Source of the DNA: a bacterium
GTDB taxonomy: Bacteria; Auribacterota; UBA3054; B51-G9
Direction: 5' to 3'
NCBI GenBank assembly: GCA_029939815.1
Contig: JAOZSF010000154.1
Span: 1-5,448, forward strand
DNA length: 5,448 nucleotides
Shown: positions 1-5,448 of the stretch, piece by piece
Layout: each line of letters starts with the position of its first letter
How positions within the stretch are numbered: position 1 is the first letter of the stretch
The notes under the pieces: model-generated
Database searches by the model: none
What the model was told of the DNA's origin: nothing
What the model saw: the letters and a program-made list of their open reading frames with translations, nothing else
Program-made: the position numbers and the translations under genes

Positions 1-119
1 GGGGCAGTTCTGATTTGGTTTATATGTACAGCACAAAATTCGGCGTACCGGAACCATCGTTATTTTTGATTTTTAATTTTGGATTTTTGATTTATTATTT
101 AAGAAAATTTAAGTCTTAA
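1..119 (+). CDS. C-terminal end of a PEP-CTERM secreted protein (5' truncated)
   Basis: An open frame enters from the left edge (first full codon at 3) and stops with TAA at 117-119. Its visible residues run GSSDLVYMYSTKFG and then VPEPSLFLIFNFGFLIYY, ending in LRKFKS. The Pro-Glu-Pro motif (48-56), a hydrophobic stretch of about 14 residues and the basic end have the layout of a PEP-CTERM sorting signal. In known systems this signal directs an exported protein to an exosortase-type enzyme in the inner membrane. The body of the protein is outside the window, so its function cannot be named; by analogy with its neighbours it may be another extracellular glycan-active protein. The PEP codons (CCG GAA CCA) and the end codons for LRKF (TTA AGA AAA TTT) are identical to those ending the next gene. 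That similarity is the main reason to believe such a short fragment is coding. Confidence 0.72.
   Translation, partial: GSSDLVYMYSTKFGVPEPSLFLIFNFGFLIYYLRKFKS
48..116 (+). other. PEP-CTERM sorting signal of the upstream gene
   Basis: The segment encodes PEP, then a Phe/Leu/Ile-rich membrane segment (SLFLIFNFGFLIYYL) and the basic end RKFKS. Compared with the signal ending the next gene it carries two extra residues, Lys-Ser, after the shared LRKF. The layout matches the PEP-CTERM family; assignment to a particular subfamily would need a profile search. Confidence 0.7.
62..93 (+). repeat. In-frame direct repeat within the PEP-CTERM coding sequence
   Basis: The 11-base sequence ATTTTTGATTT occurs at 62-72 and again at 83-93, exactly 21 bases (seven codons) apart. 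Between the copies lies similar T-rich sequence (TTAATTTTGG). Because the spacing is a multiple of three, both copies are read in the same phase and give Phe-Leu-Ile within the hydrophobic segment. The repeat is directly visible; that it arose by slippage or duplication is inference. Confidence 0.75.
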
Positions 120-135
120 GTTCTAAATAAAAAAA

Positions 136-191
136 GGCAAAAATCCTGCTGCTTTTTTCTCCTTTATTTTTGGTTGTCAGCAGAATTTGCC
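136..191 (+). promoter_or_regulatory. Imperfect inverted repeat with a U-rich loop
   Basis: GGCAAA (136-141) can pair with TTTGCC (186-191), and CTGCTG (146-151) with CAGCAG (178-183). A small asymmetric internal loop (AATC opposite AA) separates the two helices. The 26-base loop (152-177) is mostly T and C. It lies 17 bases after the upstream stop codon. It could be part of the upstream transcript's 3' end or a leader element of the next gene. No T run follows its right arm, so it does not look like a standard intrinsic terminator. Confidence 0.5.
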
Positions 192-193
192 TG

Positions 194-221
194 GTAAACC
201 GCATCGCTCGGTGCGGTTTAC
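194..221 (+). promoter_or_regulatory. Perfect 10-bp hairpin ahead of the GH43-like gene
   Basis: GTAAACCGCA (194-203) and TGCGGTTTAC (212-221) are exact reverse complements around an 8-base loop, TCGCTCGG. It begins two bases after the preceding inverted repeat and ends 31 bases before the ATG at 253. Only three T residues follow the stem, and then A-rich sequence, so intrinsic termination is possible but weakly supported. A protein-binding palindrome, an RNA-stabilising hairpin or an attenuator fits equally well. It is one of the few GC-containing stretches in an otherwise very AT-rich spacer. Confidence 0.6.
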
Positions 222-252
222 TTTAAAAAGATAAAATTTTACACTTTAAAAT
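222..252 (+). promoter_or_regulatory. Translation start region without a Shine-Dalgarno site
   Basis: The bases between the hairpin and ATG 253 are almost entirely A and T (for example TTTACACTTTAAAAT immediately before the ATG) and contain no AGGAGG-like purine run. TAAAAT at 232-237 resembles a -10 box but has no matching -35 box 16-18 bases upstream. An unstructured A/T-rich leader as the ribosome entry signal is therefore more likely; this is inference. Confidence 0.4.
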
Positions 253-3200
253 ATGAAAAAATTAAAAATATTCATAGCAACAATTTTGTTTGCATACGTA
301 GCAATTATTAATGCCGTAAATAATCCAATGTCATATCAGAGCTATTTATATGACTGCGATGCCATGAAATATAACGGAGAATATTATTTTTCAGGAAATT
401 TTCTCGCAGGCGATATGCTTGTCTCAAGAGATTTGAGAAACTGGGGCTGGAGAACCCACGTTTTTTCTTTCAACAATACCTGGCATTCTGGAACCGACAA
501 CGATATTCACGGTTCCCATATTAGATATGAAAATGGTATTTTCCATTATTACGCACACCTCGGAGTTTCTGCCGGAAACAGAATTACACACGCAACAAAC
601 AATATTTCTCCGCTGGCTCCATATATTGAACATATTAAAACCGGTGGAATTGCTGAATGGATAGATAGCGATACTTTTAAAGATGATGATGGTTCTTTCT
701 ATTTTTATTCTACTCGATTAGTCAGCGGTGAAAGTATTTACTCACGAACAATGTCCGATTTATTTACATTTTCAGGTAGTTATTCCCAAAGAACATCTCC
801 GTCTTCGGGTGATGGTTCCAGCATTAACGAAGCGTCAAAAGTTTTCAAATATCGCGACAAATATTATATGCTTTATAATACTTACGGCACAGCAGATTTT
901 AATTATCGCATCAGAGGAGTTGAAGCAGCCAGCCCGACTTCATTCGGCAATAGTGGGAAATATGCAGACCCGATTGTTGTCAGAAAAACTCTTGACGCAA
1001 ATAGGGAAATTGTCAGAATTGGACAGCCCTGGGTCGTTGAAGGTCCAAACAGCTTTGAAAGATGGATAGGATATTTTGCTCATGTTGCTACTTCGGGAAC
1101 TATAACCGAACAAGGACAATACATTGATAGATTATATTTTTTAGGAGATGATTTAAAAGCAGATGCACCAACTCATCGGGATATGTCTGGCTATCATCCT
1201 CCGCCCGCGCAACCAGAATATCTTGGACTTTTTAATAAAGCATCCGGAACTTTGCCAACTGATTGGACGCATTTAGCAGGCGCTTGGAACATTGTTGATA
1301 ACGAGCTTCGTCAAACTACTGCAACAAGTTACAACAATATAGTTCTCAATCACAAAAGTGCGGACAATCTTCTTGCGGAAGCAAATGTAAAACTTATCGG
1401 CAGCGGATCAAGACGAGCGGGATTGTGTATTGTAAAAGACGGAACGGACTGGCTTCGTGTGGGATTTGACCAAACTGCAAACAGATGGTTTTACGAAAGA
1501 ATGAACGATGGAAGTTACGACACAGCAAATTACGCTTTGCCTTCCGGCTTTGATTTTCAAGTTTATCACAAAATTCAACTGCAAAAAAACGGGAATACTG
1601 TTTATATAAAAATAGATGATATTCCTTCGCCGGGGTTGTCATCAGTTTCCGTAAATTTTGACGGTGCAGCAAAACCGGAACTTTTTACCGACAATGCTCA
1701 AGCTGCTTTTGACGGCGTGATTTACACAATTGGATGGGATGAATGGAATAATCGCGTTCAATATTGGGGCGCGACAAAAAGCGGTGTTCCTATTGTAGGA
1801 ACTTGGAATTATGTTTCTTCAGGAATTGAATCTACAGATACAAATGGAACAAAATATATTTTTAAAGGCGACCTTATGAACGAATATGAAATAGATGTTC
1901 GTTGTTCTGTTATTGATAACAATTCAAATAACAACCGCGGGCTTGGGATTTTCGCTGTCGCAATAGATGGAAATAATTATCTTGTAGCCGAAGTTGACCC
2001 GGCAACAACTGAGCTTGTTGTTTCCGGAGCAACTAATGGAGTGCCATTTCTCGAAACTAATACAACCATAACTTATAACCCTACGCCGGGAAGCTGGAAT
2101 ATTCGTGCCGCAAAACTCAAAAATAAAGTTATTCTTTTTGTCAACGGAAAAGAATTGAAAACAGTAAATATTGCATTTGCTGCATCGCAAGTCGGGCTTA
2201 TAACTGAAAACCAGAACGCGAATTTTAGCACTGTTCTCGTTTACGAAACGAAAGATAAAACTCTGCCGGCTCCATGGCATAGTACTGACTTGGGAAATGT
2301 AAATTATGCCGGAAGGGCAGATTTCACGGAAGATTTTATTACTATAAACGCTTCAGGAAACGATTTTGCAAATACAGGCGATGAAGGGCATTTTGTTTAT
2401 CAGCAAATTCATTCAGATAAAGAAATTATCGCAAAAGTGGAAATGTGCGACCCGGCAGATTATTGGTCAAAAGCTGCTTTAATGATTCGCGAAAACTTGT
2501 CATCGAATTCTCCTATGGCATACATTGCTCTTTCCCGGCTTGATGTAAACAATACAAATTCCGCACAATTTGTTTGGCGTTCTGTTACAGGTGCCGGAGT
2601 AGGTTTTACAACAAAAGACAAATACAAAATGTTTCCTTCATACATAAAACTTACGCGGATGGGAAATATTTTTTCGGGCTTCTGGTCGCCGGACGGTGAA
2701 ACGTGGACTTTTGTCGGCAGCACGGAATTTCCTATGAACAAAATTTGTTATATAGGTCTGGGATTCTCCGCTCATAACAGTTCGAGATTTAGCGGCGCTG
2801 TTTTCAGCAATGTAAAAGTTCAGGATATTGATCCTACAATCGCTTATTGGAGATTTGAAAACGGCGCTAATGGGACTATACATACCGCTGACAATGATGA
2901 TTTTTATCTTGATGAAACCGTTAATAGCAATCACATGTCAACTACCGGGTCTGGTACACGGCCCATTGCTACTAACGATGTGCCATTTTCTGTTGTTCCG
3001 CAAACTATGAAACAAAATAAGCTGGCTCTTTATTTTGGCGATTCTTCTTTTATGAGCTATCTCGAAACTGTCGGCGGAAAAATGATTGATTCTTACGATT
3101 TTTCTAACGGATGGACTATAGAAGCTACAATTAAACCGTATAACCCGACTTGGGGATGGCAGGGAATTATCAGCAAAGGCGGAAGCGGAATTCAGAGCGA

Positions 3201-3924
3201 TGCGAATATGCCTTCTTTATATTTTATATCTACCGGCGGAACCGATCTTCAACCGGGAGGCTGTGATGATTCCAGTAACAATTTTTTTATTAGCGGGTTT
3301 GCTATGTCACAATATCAATGGTATAATACTGCTATAAGATTTGATCCAAACGGCAATATTATAACATTATTTATTAAGGAACTGACAGATTCTACTTACG
3401 AAGTAGAGGCTGTTTACAGTAATGTTGCGGATAATATTTCGCTTCCATGGAATGAACCTTGGATTATCGGTGCTATGTTTTATGGTGGGAATCCTCATTC
3501 CGGAACCGGTTTTGACGGCGTGATTGATGAGGTTCGCATCAGCAACGTTCCGCTCGATACCGGCAAGTTTCTCGCTTCGCAAAACACTTTTCTTCCTTTT
3601 GTTAACATTACTAACAGTAATATTCAAGTAGATAATTCAGTTTCTCAATACACTATCGGCGGAACAAACAACATAAAAGTTGTCGGTGAAATGAATTGGA
3701 TGAACGAAGCTAACGGCAGCAATGGAACTTTTTCCGCGAGTGCAAGTTGGTCAGTTCCAAACATCCCGCTCGACCTGGGAGCAAATATAATTTCTGTTAG
3801 CGGAACAAATACTTATGGTGATACATCGAGCGATAGCGTAACAATAACGCGTGCTTTGCCGGAACCAGCATTTATATGGATTATTGGATTATTAGAATTA
3901 TGGATTATTTTAAGAAAATTTTAA
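253..3924 (+). CDS. Secreted GH43-like glycoside hydrolase with beta-sandwich modules and PEP-CTERM tail
   Basis: This 1223-residue protein is probably an exported glycosidase acting on arabinose- or xylose-containing glycans. Residues 1-21 form a signal peptide (MKKLKIF, hydrophobic core, probable cut after INA). Residues about 28-315 resemble a GH43-type five-bladed propeller: D34 in YDCDAMKYNGEYY is the candidate general base, D138 in WIDSDTFKDDDGSFYF the candidate pKa-modulating Asp, and E193 in NEASKVFKYRDKYYMLYN the candidate acid. The usual Pro after the first Asp is Cys35. E263 in VVEGPNSF is an alternative acid. Next come two concanavalin-like modules (about 325-510 and 511-668), a DUF1349-like module (about 669-858; KAALMIRENL, SPDGETWTFVG), a LamG-like module (about 860-1103; IAYWRFENG, FDGVIDEVRISN), an Ig-like module (about 1115-1200) and PEP-CTERM (1202-1223). 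The sandwich modules may bind glycan. The ATG at 253 gives the signal peptide directly but has no Shine-Dalgarno site. Confidence is high for the gene and secretion, moderate for GH43, low for substrate. Confidence 0.85.
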   Translation: MKKLKIFIATILFAYVAIINAVNNPMSYQSYLYDCDAMKYNGEYYFSGNFLAGDMLVSRDLRNWGWRTHVFSFNNTWHSGTDNDIHGSHIRYENGIFHYYAHLGVSAGNRITHATNNISPLAPYIEHIKTGGIAEWIDSDTFKDDDGSFYFYSTRLVSGESIYSRTMSDLFTFSGSYSQRTSPSSGDGSSINEASKVFKYRDKYYMLYNTYGTADFNYRIRGVEAASPTSFGNSGKYADPIVVRKTLDANREIVRIGQPWVVEGPNSFERWIGYFAHVATSGTITEQGQYIDRLYFLGDDLKADAPTHRDMSGYHPPPAQPEYLGLFNKASGTLPTDWTHLAGAWNIVDNELRQTTATSYNNIVLNHKSADNLLAEANVKLIGSGSRRAGLCIVKDGTDWLRVGFDQTANRWFYERMNDGSYDTANYALPSGFDFQVYHKIQLQKNGNTVYIKIDDIPSPGLSSVSVNFDGAAKPELFTDNAQAAFDGVIYTIGWDEWNNRVQYWGATKSGVPIVGTWNYVSSGIESTDTNGTKYIFKGDLMNEYEIDVRCSVIDNNSNNNRGLGIFAVAIDGNNYLVAEVDPATTELVVSGATNGVPFLETNTTITYNPTPGSWNIRAAKLKNKVILFVNGKELKTVNIAFAASQVGLITENQNANFSTVLVYETKDKTLPAPWHSTDLGNVNYAGRADFTEDFITINASGNDFANTGDEGHFVYQQIHSDKEIIAKVEMCDPADYWSKAALMIRENLSSNSPMAYIALSRLDVNNTNSAQFVWRSVTGAGVGFTTKDKYKMFPSYIKLTRMGNIFSGFWSPDGETWTFVGSTEFPMNKICYIGLGFSAHNSSRFSGAVFSNVKVQDIDPTIAYWRFENGANGTIHTADNDDFYLDETVNSNHMSTTGSGTRPIATNDVPFSVVPQTMKQNKLALYFGDSSFMSYLETVGGKMIDSYDFSNGWTIEATIKPYNPTWGWQGIISKGGSGIQSDANMPSLYFISTGGTDLQPGGCDDSSNNFFISGFAMSQYQWYNTAIRFDPNGNIITLFIKELTDSTYEVEAVYSNVADNISLPWNEPWIIGAMFYGGNPHSGTGFDGVIDEVRISNVPLDTGKFLASQNTFLPFVNITNSNIQVDNSVSQYTIGGTNNIKVVGEMNWMNEANGSNGTFSASASWSVPNIPLDLGANIISVSGTNTYGDTSSDSVTITRALPEPAFIWIIGLLELWIILRKF
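3856..3921 (+). other. PEP-CTERM sorting signal of the GH43-like protein
   Basis: Codons 1202-1223 encode Leu-Pro-Glu-Pro, a hydrophobic segment (AFIWIIGLLELWIIL) and the basic end RKF, followed directly by the stop codon. In PEP-CTERM systems the protein is exported, held in the membrane by this tail and processed by an exosortase. An acidic Glu (residue 1215) sits inside the hydrophobic segment. The last 46 bases of signal plus stop lie downstream of an alternative start of the next gene, and the last 25 lie downstream of its preferred start, so the DNA is read in two frames. Confidence 0.8.
3878..3909 (+). repeat. Three copies of GGATTATT across the gene overlap
   Basis: GGATTATT occurs at 3878-3885, 3886-3893 and 3902-3909; the first two copies abut. 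The first and third copies are preceded by AT, giving ATGGATTATT twice, 24 bases apart. In the GH43-like frame these encode the two Trp-Ile-Ile steps and Gly-Leu-Leu of the membrane segment. In the other frame they supply two in-frame ATG codons for the GH127-like gene, both followed by Asp-Tyr. Confidence 0.75.
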
Positions 3925-5448
3925 ATTATTTATACAATTTTTGCGTGATTACCTTATTCACGGGAACTGTTTTCGCTACCAATTATCTAAAGGTAACGGA
4001 TAATTATTCTTTGCTCCCTGCCGGATCAGTTCGCCCGCTAGGTTGGATTAAACAGCACATTTTTGAAGACGCAACTAACGGCTGGGCTTCCAACGTTGAA
4101 GAAATGAGTCTCGATGGCGATTGGTGGGATTGTTTTCAACCCACTCACAATTATGGTCATACAAATTTTTATATGCCTTATGTGGAGCGGCAATGCTCAC
4201 ACGCCGCCGGCGAATATCAAGCTCATTGGGTTGACTTAATGTCAAGATTAGGTTATGTCGCCGGGATAGAATTCTCCAGCAATATTATTGATAAAGCTGT
4301 TAACGCTATTCTGGAAAATCTACCTGCTGATGGTTATCTTGGCACCACTTCTACGAACAATCAATTCAAAAATAATTTGGCGGAATATTCCGCAGAACTC
4401 GAACTTTGGTCGTATGGCGAACATATTAACGCCTTTCTCCAATATTACAGATTAACCGGTAATGAACGCGTTTTTGCAGCATGTACAAACGCAGCGAATC
4501 TTTTCTGCGATACTTTCGGTCCGACAAGCACAAACAACAGACCTATGTTCGGAATCTGGTGGGGATCGCCTGTGCCCGCGCTTTCTAAACTTTTCGAACT
4601 TACCGGCAACAAAAGATACCTTACAAATGCGGTTTATATAATGCACGAATATTTGAAAAAGTATGGATGGGATTTGGAAAATGTTAAAACTAATTACTGG
4701 CTTACCGGACATACTGCCGGAATTATTATCGGTATGCAGGGTGTTCTCGAAATTTATAAAACTACCGGGGACACAAATCTTCTCGAACTTTTAAATCTTG
4801 TCGAACAAAAAGTTGAACTACAACATCTTCTGCAAAACGGTTCACCAAGTGGGCATGGCGAAAATCTTTACGGCAAAGGTCCTTATCATCACATGGAACT
4901 TTGTGACCCCTTCTGGTGGGTTTGGCACTGGTCAAGAATGTTTAAATTGACCGGTGATTCTCATTATGCCGACTTGGCGGAAAAAGCCGCACTCAATGCC
5001 ATGCCCGGCGCGCGAAGCAAAGACGGAAAAGCTGCTGCGTATTTTACCTGCCAAAACCAGCTTACCGCCTGCCATTATGACCATCACATGAAATACGCTA
5101 TTCGGCAAACCTGGGATTGCTGCCATTCCAACGGCCCGCGAATCCTGCCTATTTTTCTTGAAAATATGATTTTACTATCTAAAACCGGTGAACTCTCCAT
5201 AATTCACTATGGTCCGATGAAAGCAAACTTTTCTATCGCGGGCGCGAAAGTAAATTTAATTCAGGAAACTTCCTATCCTTTTGATGAAAATATTTCTATA
5301 ATTTTTACAACAGATGTTGCGGTAACTTTTCCTGTAAAATTAAGAATTCCGGGATGGTGTAAATCGCCGGTTTTCAAAGTCAATGATTTACAAATCCCCG
5401 AAACTTCCATCAGCGGAAGCTGGGCAACTATAGAACGCGAATGGTCTT
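3900..5448 (+). CDS. GH127/DUF1680-family beta-L-arabinofuranosidase, secreted (3' truncated)
   Basis: The frame is open from ATG 3900 to the window edge: 516 codons plus one base. GH127 enzymes release beta-L-arabinofuranose using a zinc-bound Cys nucleophile. Residues 1-26 form a signal peptide (MDYFKKILNY, hydrophobic core, cut after VFA). LPAGSVRPLGWIKQ (about 41-54) opens the family's alpha-helical barrel. Against Bifidobacterium HypBA1 (E322 acid/base, E338 and C340 zinc ligands, C417 nucleophile, C418 ligand), this protein has E321 in GHGENLYG, E333 and C335 in HHMELCDP, and C407-C408 in WDCCHSNGP: a matching set in order and spacing, except that E321-E333 is 12 residues, not 16. About 100-150 residues are probably missing, judged by HypBA1's length near 658. 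The start lies 25 bases inside the previous gene, suggesting coupled translation; no Shine-Dalgarno is visible. A second in-frame ATG at 3876 would add MDYWIIRI; 3900 gives the more normal signal peptide. Related families (GH146) share this fold, so exact specificity is uncertain. Confidence 0.85.
   Translation, partial: MDYFKKILNYLYNFCVITLFTGTVFATNYLKVTDNYSLLPAGSVRPLGWIKQHIFEDATNGWASNVEEMSLDGDWWDCFQPTHNYGHTNFYMPYVERQCSHAAGEYQAHWVDLMSRLGYVAGIEFSSNIIDKAVNAILENLPADGYLGTTSTNNQFKNNLAEYSAELELWSYGEHINAFLQYYRLTGNERVFAACTNAANLFCDTFGPTSTNNRPMFGIWWGSPVPALSKLFELTGNKRYLTNAVYIMHEYLKKYGWDLENVKTNYWLTGHTAGIIIGMQGVLEIYKTTGDTNLLELLNLVEQKVELQHLLQNGSPSGHGENLYGKGPYHHMELCDPFWWVWHWSRMFKLTGDSHYADLAEKAALNAMPGARSKDGKAAAYFTCQNQLTACHYDHHMKYAIRQTWDCCHSNGPRILPIFLENMILLSKTGELSIIHYGPMKANFSIAGAKVNLIQETSYPFDENISIIFTTDVAVTFPVKLRIPGWCKSPVFKVNDLQIPETSISGSWATIEREWS

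Noticed and set aside
194..221. Calling the perfect hairpin a confident intrinsic terminator
   Set aside because: The stem is good, but only three T residues follow before an A-rich stretch, and it lies 75 bases after the upstream stop and close to the next start. It was kept as a regulatory element of unknown role.
174..237. A sigma-70 type promoter from TTGTCA (174-179) or TTGCCT (187-192) with TAAAAT (232-237)
   Set aside because: The spacing between these boxes is about 52 or 39 bases, far from the usual 16-18, and no -10-like box sits at the right distance from either.
728..1069. A 113-codon + strand frame inside the GH43-like gene
   Set aside because: It overlaps the propeller region in another frame and gives a sequence with no recognisable motif, while the main frame has coherent GH43-like motifs through the same bases.
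424..2934. Several open frames on the minus strand, such as 424-633, 1394-1672, 1924-2280, 2460-2741 and 2638-2934
   Set aside because: They lie wholly inside the long GH43-like gene, show no recognisable domain or export signal, and overlap a frame with strong family features. They are shadows of that gene.
3876..3878. ATG at 3876 as the start of the GH127-like gene
   Set aside because: It is in frame and possible, but it adds MDYWIIRI ahead of an otherwise normal signal peptide whose basic residues suit a start at 3900. Neither site has a ribosome binding sequence, so it remains an alternative rather than the choice.
4452..5126. Minus-strand frames at 4452-4712 and 4932-5126
   Set aside because: Both lie inside the GH127-like gene, whose catalytic Glu and Cys motifs are read on the + strand through the same region.

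Overview
The window is AT-rich bacterial DNA carrying three genes in a row on the + strand: the last codons of one secreted protein, one complete large secreted protein, and most of a third. Both visible gene ends encode a PEP-CTERM type sorting signal: a Pro-Glu-Pro motif, then a hydrophobic stretch, then a short basic end. Such signals are processed by an exosortase or archaeosortase-type system. They occur in Gram-negative bacteria, including many Verrucomicrobiota, Kiritimatiellota and Lentisphaerota. The signals, the large multi-domain carbohydrate-active proteins, the AT-rich sequence and the lack of clear Shine-Dalgarno sites together suggest the Verrucomicrobiota/Kiritimatiellota/Lentisphaerota group. 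This placement is an inference and no marker gene is present to confirm it.

Layout. Positions 1-119 hold the C-terminus of an unidentified protein ending in PEP-CTERM. Positions 120-252 are a 133-base intergenic region with two back-to-back inverted repeats and no recognisable promoter. Positions 253-3924 encode a 1223-residue secreted protein. It has a signal peptide, an N-terminal five-bladed beta-propeller resembling glycoside hydrolase family 43 (GH43), three concanavalin-like beta-sandwich modules (the third resembling DUF1349), a LamG-like module, an Ig-like module and a PEP-CTERM tail. Positions 3900-5448 hold the first 516 codons of a signal-peptide-bearing protein of the GH127/DUF1680 beta-L-arabinofuranosidase family. 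It starts inside the end of the preceding gene and runs off the window.

How the genes may work together. GH43 enzymes commonly remove alpha-L-arabinofuranose or beta-xylose from plant polysaccharides, and GH127 enzymes remove beta-L-arabinofuranose through a zinc-bound cysteine nucleophile. The overlapping pair therefore looks like a co-translated unit for stripping arabinose-containing side chains from plant or algal glycans outside the cytoplasm. The GH43-like protein would be held at or sorted to the cell surface by its C-terminal signal. The actual substrate cannot be read from the sequence.

The least ordinary points are the two PEP-CTERM tails built from short repeated AT-rich DNA, the use of one such tail as the start region of the next gene, and the paired hairpins ahead of the large gene. 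I saw no CRISPR array, tRNA, rRNA or insertion sequence, and I did not find a convincing gene on the minus strand.
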